Shown in pieces: positions 1 through 4,687 of a stretch of 5,828 nt of DNA. Positions within the stretch are counted from its first letter, which is position 1; each line of letters begins with the position of its first letter. Origin of the DNA: Deltaproteobacteria bacterium (GTDB lineage Bacteria > Desulfobacterota > Desulfobacteria > Desulfobacterales > JAFDCJ01); assembly GCA_019310665.1 (NCBI GenBank), contig JAFDDW010000301.1:1-5828 (forward strand), written 5' to 3'. Both the position numbers and the translations under genes were made by a program. The notes beneath the pieces are model-generated. The model ran no database searches, had not been told where the DNA came from, and saw nothing but the letters and a program-made list of their open reading frames with translations.

Positions 1-1
1 A

Positions 2-376
2 ATGAAATTTATATTTCCCAATAAGCATTTTATTTATTTACACGATACCCCGAGCCAGGCTCTCTTTGGGCGCAAAGATCGGGCCTTCAGTTCCGGTTGC
101 ATCCGGGTCGATAAGGACATTGAACTGGCTGAACTTCTGCTCGACGATCCTGATAAATGGAACCGGGCGAGCATTCAAAAATTGCTTGATACCAATAAAA
201 CACAGAGAGTTAATCTGCCGAAACCGAAACCGGTTATACTCCTTTATATGACCCTTTGGCTCGATGAAAATGACAATTTTATTTTTATAAAGGATGTTTA
301 CCAACGCGACCGGCAGGTTTTAGATGGTTTAAATGAAGAATTTACCATCTGGCAAACCCGTGCGATCAAAAAATAA
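2..376 (+). CDS. L,D-transpeptidase (YkuD domain, LdtD/YcbB type), C-terminal part
   Basis: This is the 3' end of a gene that enters from the left edge. L,D-transpeptidases of this type act in the periplasm, forming 3-3 cross-links in peptidoglycan through a catalytic cysteine. The visible 124 residues contain the YkuD active-site signature: LHDTP with the histidine at visible residue 14, then SSGCIRV with the catalytic cysteine at residue 33. The following segment (ELAELLL, then VNLPKPKPVILLYMTLW and a final DVYQRD) matches the end of E. coli LdtD (YcbB) in order and spacing, recalled from memory. The ATG at position 2 is very probably internal, because a YkuD domain has well over 100 residues before the HDTP motif and LdtD proteins also carry N-terminal domains. 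The gene ends with TAA at 374-376, 16 nt before the next start. No functional link to the downstream genes is evident. I am confident of the family; the subfamily is likely. Confidence 0.88.
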   Translation: MKFIFPNKHFIYLHDTPSQALFGRKDRAFSSGCIRVDKDIELAELLLDDPDKWNRASIQKLLDTNKTQRVNLPKPKPVILLYMTLWLDENDNFIFIKDVYQRDRQVLDGLNEEFTIWQTRAIKK

Positions 377-379
377 TAG

Positions 380-386
380 AAAGGGG
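380..386 (+). promoter_or_regulatory. ribosome binding site selecting a TTG start
   Basis: AAAGGGG lies 6 nt upstream of the TTG at 393-395. This supports TTG as the start of the creatininase-family gene rather than the in-frame ATG at 333. That ATG lies inside the transpeptidase gene and has no comparable site. The ATG at 389 is in another frame. Confidence 0.6.
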
Positions 387-392
387 AATGAA

Positions 393-1178
393 TTGGAAAA
401 TCAGGTTTGGTTGCAAAATCTAAGCTGGGAGGAGGTCAGGCAAAGGACCGGACAGAGCAGGGGAACGATTATATTGCCTATCGGCAGTACCGAACAGCAT
501 GGGTATCACCTTCCGGTGGGAACTGACACGATGGTAGCCATCTCCATCGCCGAAGATGCGGCCTTGAAAGCCAACGTGCTGGTAGCGCCGCCACTTTGGT
601 TTGGATGGAGCCCACACCATATGGTCCTTCCCGGAACCATAACGATTCGCCCTGAGATATTAATCGAAGTTATGTTTGATGTCATCAATTCCCTGCAGCG
701 TCACGGATTCGACAAATATATTTTACTCAACGGTCATCGGATCGTTAATATATCCTGGCTGCAAATTGCCGCTGAAAGGGCGCAAAGAGAGTTGGGGATA
801 AAAGCGGTTATTTTTGACCCGGCTTATATGTCAAAGGAATTCACCCAAAATCTTGGATGGGGAGAAGTGGGACACGCGGAAGAAATTGAAACTTCGCATT
901 TGTGGTATAAATATCCGGAACTGGTAAAGATGGACAAAGCCCAGGACAATCCCCATAATCACCGCCGGATATATCACGTTGACCCTAAGTATGCCGGTGA
1001 TACGCTGAGCTATGTTCCCAGTAGTCCGTCAGAAATGGAATTATTGGCAGAAAAATCCGGCGGAACCGCCGGCGAGCCGAGCAAGGCTTCCCGCGAAGGC
1101 GGTAAAAAATATCACGAGCATCTGGTGCAAAGAATGGTGGAAGTGATCACCATGCTGCAGGAGCCGGGACAGAAATAA
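393..1178 (+). CDS. creatininase-family amidohydrolase (creatinine amidohydrolase fold)
   Basis: This is a cytoplasmic metal-dependent amidohydrolase of the creatininase family (PF02633), whose members hydrolyse cyclic or linear amides. From the TTG start the protein has 261 residues, usual for the family. The metal-site motif PIGSTEQHG places Glu34 and His36, with Asp45 in GTDT. These are the same numbers as in Pseudomonas creatininase, which also favours this start. FGWSPHHM and PGTITI (about residues 70-85) are further family motifs. His115 is in LLNGHRIVN, and Glu166 lies in HAEEIETS, the usual HAG-x-ETS position. The common NGHGGN is replaced by NGHRIVN, so this is a divergent subfamily and true creatinine hydrolysis should not be assumed. 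It follows the transpeptidase gene by 16 nt on the same strand. Its stop codon lies in the left copy of the direct repeat that flanks the inserted element downstream. The substrate is unknown. Confidence 0.88.
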   Translation: MENQVWLQNLSWEEVRQRTGQSRGTIILPIGSTEQHGYHLPVGTDTMVAISIAEDAALKANVLVAPPLWFGWSPHHMVLPGTITIRPEILIEVMFDVINSLQRHGFDKYILLNGHRIVNISWLQIAAERAQRELGIKAVIFDPAYMSKEFTQNLGWGEVGHAEEIETSHLWYKYPELVKMDKAQDNPHNHRRIYHVDPKYAGDTLSYVPSSPSEMELLAEKSGGTAGEPSKASREGGKKYHEHLVQRMVEVITMLQEPGQK

Positions 1179-1183
1179 TTTTT
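1174..1183. repeat. left copy of 10-bp target-site duplication
   Basis: AATAATTTTT occurs here and again, identically, at 1457-1466, immediately outside the palindromic element. This is the pattern left by transposition with a staggered cut. The copy contains the TAA stop (1176-1178) of the creatininase-family gene, so the insertion left that protein's end intact. Confidence 0.7.
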
Positions 1184-1456
1184 TGCGGTTATGCCTAAAG
1201 CCCAAGTTGCATACAAGAATAGGCTTTGGAGGTGATCCGATTCGTGCGCGTGTGACTGTTTGAGTGCCTTAGGGAGCGTTAAATCGAACAGCATGAAGGT
1301 GGTGCATATGATCCTAACTATTGGATTTTTCACGATGCCTTGTTTATATCGTGGTCCTGTTCGGTGTTACGCTCCCTTATGCACGAGTTTCACACGTCCG
1401 CGAATCGGATTATCTGTAAAGCCGCTGGTGCTTGACTTGAGGTTTCTGCATAACCG
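1184..1456. mobile_element. MITE-like palindromic insertion element, non-coding
   Basis: This fills almost the whole gap between the creatininase-family gene and accC. The two halves are imperfect inverted copies of each other. Paired blocks are CGGTTATGC 1186-1194 with 1448-1456; CAAGT 1203-1207 with 1435-1439; GGCTTT 1222-1227 with 1418-1423; ATCCGATTCG 1235-1244 with 1401-1410; GTGTGA 1250-1255 with 1390-1395; AGGGAGCGT 1271-1279 with 1369-1377; and CGAACAG 1285-1291 with 1357-1363. The centre (1292-1356) has its own small hairpin, CACGAT 1331-1336 with ATCGTG 1348-1353. Perfect 10-bp direct repeats flank the element. Removing the element and one repeat copy leaves convergent genes only 24 nt apart. 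No transposase or convincing ORF lies inside, so it would have moved using a transposase encoded elsewhere. A structured RNA, or a bidirectional terminator for the two converging genes, is a possible present role. The family is not recognised. Confidence 0.72.
1228..1238 (+). promoter_or_regulatory. 11-nt complement of the 16S rRNA 3' tail inside the element
   Basis: GGAGGTGATCC is the exact reverse complement of GGATCACCTCC, the standard anti-Shine-Dalgarno end of bacterial 16S rRNA. The nearest start downstream is GTG at 1244, 5 nt after the end of the match and 11 nt after GGAGG. It opens only GTG-CGC-GTG-TGA, a three-codon frame. The last four bases of the match also belong to the ATCCGATTCG stem. 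Whether it binds ribosomes is unknown. Confidence 0.35.
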
Positions 1457-1466
1457 AATAATTTTT
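1457..1466. repeat. right copy of 10-bp target-site duplication
   Basis: AATAATTTTT is identical to 1174-1183 and directly abuts the right terminal inverted repeat GCATAACCG (1448-1456). On the left side two extra bases (TG, 1184-1185) lie between the repeat and the terminal inverted repeat. Confidence 0.7.
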
Positions 1467-1485
1467 AATCCGCCGGAGGCAGTAA

Positions 1486-2869
1486 CTATTTATCTTCCAT
1501 CCTCTGCAGAAAATGGGTATCAATCTCACCGGCAATGAAGTCTTCGTCTTTAAAAACTTTTTTGTAAAACGGGACGGTAACTTTGATCCCTTCTATCTGA
1601 AATTCATCCAGCGCCCGCTGCATCCGCCTGATCGCCATGGGCCGGTCTTTACCCCACACCACCAGCTTGCCGATGAGTGAATCATAAAAAGGGGATATTT
1701 CATAGTTATTGTATATATGGGTGTCCATTCTGACTCCCGGACCGCCGGGAAGGACCAGATCTTCTATCTTGCCGGGGACCGCCGGGAAGGACCAGATCTT
1801 CTATCTTGCCGGGAGACGGCATGAAATTGTCTTGAGGGTCGGCGGCATTAATCCTGCATTCGATTGACCATCCGTTCAGACGGATATCATCCTGCTTAAA
1901 ATCCAGCCTGCCGCCGGCGGCAATCACAATCTGCTGCTGTACGATATCGATGCCGGTAACCAGTTCGGTGACCGGATGTTCGACCTGAACCCTGGCATTG
2001 ATCTCCATGAAATAGTAATTTTTGTGTTTGTCTACCAAAAATTCCATGGTGCCGGCATTTGTATAACCGATGGAACGTGCAACCAAGATGGCGATCTCTC
2101 CCAGTTTTTCCCGCAGGTCGTCGTCCACAAATGGTGAGGGAGATTCTTCGATCAGCTTCTGGTATCTCATCTGGATGCTGCACTCGCGTTCACCGAGGTG
2201 AACAACGTTGCCGAATTGATCCGCCAGGATCTGGATTTCGATATGCCGCGGTTTTTCGATATATTTTTCCAGATAAAGATCCGGATTGCCGAAGGCCGCC
2301 CGGGCCTCCCCGGAGGCGACCGCTATCGCTTCAGACAATTCTTCCCTGCCATGGGCGATGCGCATACCCCTTCCGCCGCCGCCGCCGGAAGCTTTCAAGA
2401 TTACCGGATAGCCCACGGTTTCGGCAATTTCGAAAGCCTGTTGCGGTGATGAAATAATATCCTCGCTCCCGGGAATTACCGGAACGCCCAAATCTATTAA
2501 GGTTTTTCGGGCGGCGGATTTATTGCCGGCCTTTGAAATGCAATCAGCAGACGGGCCGATGAATACCAGATGGTTGTCGGCGCAAGCTCTAGCGAAACGT
2601 TCATTTTCAGACAAGAAACCATACCCCGGGTGGACGGCCGCAACCTGATTTTCTTTGGCCGCCTTAATGATGTTATCAATATTAAGATAACTTTTCCTGC
2701 TGAGCGCTGGACCGATGTTAACAGCTGTGTCCGCATACTTGACGTGAAAGGCATCTTTGTCCGCGTCAGAAAAAACAGCCACCGTTTTGATATCCATCTC
2801 TTGGCAGGCTCGAATGATCCGGACTGCAATTTCTCCCCTGTTCGCAATTAAGATCTTATCAAAAGCCAT
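1486..2869 (-). pseudogene. accC: biotin carboxylase (AccC type), frameshifted by a 37-bp tandem duplication
   Basis: Biotin carboxylase uses ATP and bicarbonate to carboxylate the biotin of a carrier protein. The N-terminal frame (2869 to 1706) begins MAFDKILIANRGEIA and holds HPGYGFLSEN (80-89), the ATP-grasp glycine loop KASGGGGGRGMRI (159-171), Lys238, Glu276, MEINAR (288-293) and ECRINA near 337-342. It then runs off frame after LPGG (361-364) and stops at 387 codons. The C-terminal subdomain continues in another frame (1728 to 1486: MDTHIYNN, FYDSLIGKL). A perfect 37-bp tandem duplication lies at the break. Removing one copy joins LPGG to PGVRMDTHIYNN, exactly the family pattern, and gives 448 residues, a normal AccC length. 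As read, the gene is broken; an assembly error or a reversible change is also possible. The start lies 12 nt after the BCCP stop with only a weak ribosome site, suggesting a two-gene operon. QMRYQK at 233-238 differs from the usual QRRHQK. Confidence 0.88.
1739..1813. repeat. perfect 37-bp tandem duplication inside accC
   Basis: Two identical 37-bp units (1739-1775 and 1776-1812, the match running one base further to 1813) share the core GACCGCCGGGAAGGACCAGA. They encode KIEDLVLPGG on the - strand. Because 37 is not a multiple of three, the extra copy shifts the accC reading frame. The units show no differences, so the duplication is recent or an artefact of assembly. The ends share only a base or so of homology. 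Confidence 0.93.
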
Positions 2870-2881
2870 GATTTATTCTTT

Positions 2882-3130
2882 TCATATTTCGATTTCAATG
2901 AGTTCTTGATTTTTCATGACCGGATCTTCGTCTTCTACAAGGATCTTTTTCACAACTCCGCCCTGACCTGTTCTCAACTCCGTAAATATTTTCATGGACT
3001 CAACCACACAAACCACATCGGAGGCCTTGACCTGTTGTCCAACCTCCACCAATGGATCTGCGCCCGGAGCTGTAGCCCGGTAAAAGGTTCCCATCACCGG
3101 TGAAGTTATCATGTAAGTTTTGGAACCCAT
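2882..3130 (-). CDS. minimal biotin carboxyl carrier protein (biotinyl domain only)
   Basis: This carrier protein holds biotin on a lysine and shuttles carboxyl groups between a biotin carboxylase and a carboxyltransferase. From the chosen start it has 82 residues, about half of a usual AccB, with no Pro/Ala-rich linker. It begins MGSKTYMITSPVMGTFYRA, followed by VEVGQQVKASD. The biotinylation motif is ESMK with Lys47 (AccB usually has EAMK), then GGVVKKILVED and an ILE-rich end typical of the biotinyl/lipoyl fold. The frame is open to 3229, but that region carries the divergent promoter. Candidate starts are 3154 (no ribosome site upstream) and 3130 (AAGGTG about 9 nt upstream), so 3130 is preferred. 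It lies 12 nt upstream of accC on the same strand, its obvious partner. Short carriers like this are known to me beside 5-oxoprolinase-type genes, but none of those is in the window. Confidence 0.85.
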   Translation of the reverse strand: MGSKTYMITSPVMGTFYRATAPGADPLVEVGQQVKASDVVCVVESMKIFTELRTGQGGVVKKILVEDEDPVMKNQELIEIEI

Positions 3131-3177
3131 TGATTTCGCACCTTTCTCATCCATATTTTTTAACTTTTTAGGTAAAC

Positions 3178-3212
3178 ATACTTGACACATAGCTATAATA
3201 TAGGTCAAGTAT
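3178..3212. promoter_or_regulatory. inverted repeat, likely operator between divergent operons
   Basis: ATACTTGAC (3178-3186) and GTCAAGTAT (3204-3212) are perfect inverted repeats separated by 17 bp. They sit between the divergent BCCP-accC and dctP genes. Smaller palindromes nest inside: ATAGCTAT (3189-3196) and CTATA-A-TATAG (3193-3203). This arrangement fits a dimeric regulator controlling both directions, overlapping the promoter elements. No regulator gene is in the window, so its identity is unknown. Confidence 0.5.
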
Positions 3213-3222
3213 ATTTTGTAAA
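3195..3222 (-). promoter_or_regulatory. candidate sigma-70-like promoter for BCCP-accC
   Basis: Read on the - strand, TTTACA (3222-3217) is followed after 16 bp by TATTAT (3200-3195). Each matches 5 of 6 consensus bases. Transcription would start near 3188, about 58 nt before the BCCP start. The inverted repeat overlaps this site, so a bound protein could block it. On the opposite strand a perfect TATAAT (3194-3199) could serve dctP, but it has no good -35 partner. Confidence 0.42.
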
Positions 3223-3257
3223 TCACCACGAATACCGAAAACCAATAATTATTAAGG

Positions 3258-3263
3258 AGGAGG
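3258..3263 (+). promoter_or_regulatory. strong ribosome binding site of dctP
   Basis: AGGAGG, within AAGGAGGAGG at 3254-3263, lies 8 nt before the ATG at 3272. It fixes that ATG as the start rather than the upstream in-frame ATG at 3182, which falls inside the inverted repeat. The start chosen also puts the signal peptide at the very N-terminus. Confidence 0.85.
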
Positions 3264-3271
3264 AAACCATT

Positions 3272-4261
3272 ATGAAGAAAGTTATCATTGTACTGATCGG
3301 ATTAATTTTTACTTTGGCAACGGTTGGCGGCGCAGTGGCGAAAACCAAATGGGATTTGCACCTGAACTATCCCATCGGGAATTTTCATTCTAAAGGTGCC
3401 CAGACATTTGCCGACAGGGTAAAGGCGGCAACCAACGGCGAGCTTACCATCGTACTGCATGCCGGTGCCGCCCTGGGATTCAAAGGCCCCGAACTGTTAC
3501 GGGCGGTGGCCGAAGGACAGCTTGTCATTGCTGAGGTCCCCACCGGCATGGTGGAGGGTGATGCGCCGACGCTGGCTCTTACAGCCCAACCGTTTGTATC
3601 CAGCAACGCCTTTGAGCAGCGTTTGCTCTATCAGCTTGCCAAACCGGTCTATGCCAAGATCCTGAAAAAATTCAACCAGTTTACGCTTTACACTTCGGTG
3701 TGGCCCTTTTCCGGTATTTATACCCAGCGGGCCGTCAGGTCCGAGTCGGATCTGAAGGGGTTGAAAATGCGGGTTTATGACGGCACCGGTCTGGCTTTCG
3801 GTAAAGCCACCGGTATCGCGGCCCGCAAGATGCCCTTCAGCGAGGTTTATCCGGCGATGAAGGCCGGGCTTCTGGACTCCATGTACACGTCGTCCGTATC
3901 CGGCGTTGATGCCAAAGCCTGGGAAATACTTAAGTATTTCACGCCTATCAACATTGTCGGCCCGGTGAACATGATCAATGTCAACCTCGATGCCTGGAAC
4001 AAACTTCCGAAAAACATCCAGCAAACGGTCCAGGAGATAGCCGCCCAAATGGAAGACGAGATGTGGAACCTGGCCGGTGACATGGACCGCAAAAGCCGAG
4101 CGACCCTTGTTGAGAACGGTATGACCATCGATCCGGTGGACAAAATATTTCGTTCCGAACTGGATGCGATCGGGAAAAAACTGCGATCCACGTGGGCAGA
4201 AAAGGCGGGTGGTGACGCTCAGAAGATCCTGAAGGAGTATGACAAGATAACCGGCCGTTAG
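3272..4261 (+). CDS. dctP: TRAP transporter substrate-binding protein (DctP family)
   Basis: This periplasmic protein captures the solute and delivers it to the DctQ/DctM membrane pair. It has 329 residues, the usual family length. An N-terminal signal peptide is clear: MKKVIIVLIGLIF, then a hydrophobic stretch and AVA before Lys24, a good cleavage site. The mature protein begins TKWDLHLNYPIGNFHSKGA, typical of the family. LKGLKMRVYDG contains Arg167 at the position of the conserved carboxylate-binding arginine, which suggests an acidic substrate. PFSEVYPAMKAGLLDSMYTS (188-207) matches the family's hallmark helix, though the usual DG is DS here. The start is fixed by a strong ribosome site. 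Its membrane partners lie downstream after an unusually long 426-bp gap. The divergent BCCP-accC genes share the control region, hinting that the transported solute may relate to that enzyme. The exact substrate cannot be read from the sequence. Confidence 0.92.
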   Translation: MKKVIIVLIGLIFTLATVGGAVAKTKWDLHLNYPIGNFHSKGAQTFADRVKAATNGELTIVLHAGAALGFKGPELLRAVAEGQLVIAEVPTGMVEGDAPTLALTAQPFVSSNAFEQRLLYQLAKPVYAKILKKFNQFTLYTSVWPFSGIYTQRAVRSESDLKGLKMRVYDGTGLAFGKATGIAARKMPFSEVYPAMKAGLLDSMYTSSVSGVDAKAWEILKYFTPINIVGPVNMINVNLDAWNKLPKNIQQTVQEIAAQMEDEMWNLAGDMDRKSRATLVENGMTIDPVDKIFRSELDAIGKKLRSTWAEKAGGDAQKILKEYDKITGR

Positions 4262-4286
4262 GTCTTTACCCCTGACCGAATGCCAA

Positions 4287-4324
4287 TGAGCGGGTTTGGG
4301 CTAACGATTCGCCAGACCCGCTCA
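4287..4324 (+). terminator. strong hairpin after dctP, possible terminator or mRNA stabiliser
   Basis: TGAGCGGGT (4287-4295) pairs perfectly with ACCCGCTCA (4316-4324). The stem extends inward through one T-G wobble and TGG/CCA to 13 bp with a 12-nt loop. It begins 26 nt after the dctP stop. No T-run follows directly; the first lies more than 20 nt on. It may therefore act as an imperfect terminator, or as a 3' stabilising structure that keeps binding-protein mRNA above permease mRNA. Confidence 0.5.
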
Positions 4325-4404
4325 GTGTACACTATCTTAGTAATTATTTTTGTGCATTCTGTGGCAAAATCTATTTTAATGTAAATATGAAGCTGCTCGC
4401 AGAA

Positions 4405-4441
4405 ATGCCTAAAATGCACTAAAGTGCCTAAAGTGCCTAAA
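4405..4441 (+). repeat. left array of 9-bp repeats (RTGCCTAAA)
   Basis: Units are ATGCCTAAA (4405-4413), the variant ATGCACTAAA (4414-4423), then GTGCCTAAA twice (4424-4432 and 4433-4441). The array faces the opposite-orientation array at 4575-4627, forming two inverted arms about 133 bp apart. A single ATGCCTAAA also occurs at 1191-1199, inside the left end of the palindromic element. Confidence 0.8.
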
Positions 4442-4541
4442 ATTATGGTGTCGCTTCGCTCCGTCTTTTGTATAAGTCGTTGACGCTGGCAGTATGGGAG
4501 GCCAGAAATCAGAACAATGAAATGACAACTTAGTGTGAGTT

Positions 4542-4560
4542 TCTATTTTTATAAAATAGA
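4542..4560. repeat. AT-rich hairpin between the repeat arms
   Basis: TCTATTTT (4542-4549) and AAAATAGA (4553-4560) form a perfect 8-bp stem with a 3-nt loop. A related ATCTATTTTA at 4369-4378 also pairs with TAAAATAGAT at 4552-4561. The low complexity of the sequence makes a function uncertain. Confidence 0.5.
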
Positions 4561-4574
4561 TAGAATACATTTAC

Positions 4575-4627
4575 TTTAGGCAATTTAGGCATTTTAGGCA
4601 ATTTAGGCATTTCTTTTCTTAGGCATT
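4575..4627 (-). repeat. right array of 9-bp repeats (TTTAGGCAW)
   Basis: TTTAGGCAATTTAGGCAT (4575-4592) is repeated exactly at 4593-4610, so four 9-bp units stand in register. After TTCTTTTC a fifth, TTAGGCATT, lies at 4619-4627. The units are the reverse complement of those in the left array. The period of 9 with no spacers rules out a CRISPR. Confidence 0.85.
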
Positions 4628-4687
4628 TTCCGGTTTATCCGGGTTAGGGGCAGGACGATTAATTTTGGTGATAATGGTGAGAATAAA

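Larger units (their letters stand above)
4262..4687. other. 426-bp non-coding gap between dctP and dctQ
   Basis: I see no credible gene here. From left to right it holds the dctP hairpin (4287-4324), the palindrome GTGTACAC (4325-4332), an AT-rich stretch, a left array of 9-bp repeats (4405-4441), and a unique stretch containing GTCGCTTCGCTCCGTC and an AT-rich hairpin (4542-4560). A right array of the same repeat in opposite orientation (4575-4627) and the dctQ leader follow. TRAP genes are usually packed closely, so an insertion between dctP and dctQ is likely. No flanking direct repeat was found to prove it. GGTGA at 4676-4680 is a modest ribosome site 7 nt before the dctQ ATG. Confidence 0.6.

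Noticed and set aside
1244..1260. Group II intron 5' end (GTGCG start)
   Set aside because: No domain V-like hairpin, no 3' AY end and no reverse transcriptase are present. The GTGCG lies within one arm of the palindrome.
1260..1538. Open frame of 92 codons in the gap after the creatininase-family gene
   Set aside because: It lies almost wholly inside the palindromic element, runs into the end of accC on the other strand, has no ribosome site at its ATG, and resembles no protein family I know.
1706..1728. Programmed ribosomal frameshift joining the two accC frames
   Set aside because: The frames are explained exactly by the 37-bp duplication. No slippery heptamer is needed, and the duplicated residues would be absurd in the product.
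2059..2457. A 132-codon + strand open frame antisense to accC
   Set aside because: It is rich in Arg and Pro, as expected opposite a Gly-rich ATP-grasp region, and accC motifs are clear on the other strand.
3182..3199. TTGACA (3182-3187) and TATAAT (3194-3199) as one promoter for dctP
   Set aside because: The spacing is only 6 bp, far from the 16-18 needed. Each hexamer may matter separately, and the TTGAC belongs to the inverted repeat.
3155..3229. Extended N-terminus of BCCP starting at 3229 or 3154
   Set aside because: The added residues (MVIYKIYLTYIIAM and onward) do not look like a carrier protein, overlap the promoter and operator, and neither start has a ribosome site. The ATG at 3130 does.
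3497..4048. A 183-codon open frame on the - strand inside dctP
   Set aside because: It is antisense to a fully conserved DctP protein with a signal peptide and family motifs. It is a shadow of codon bias.
4575..4627. CRISPR array
   Set aside because: Units are 9 bp with no spacers and no cas genes are nearby. This is a simple tandem repeat.
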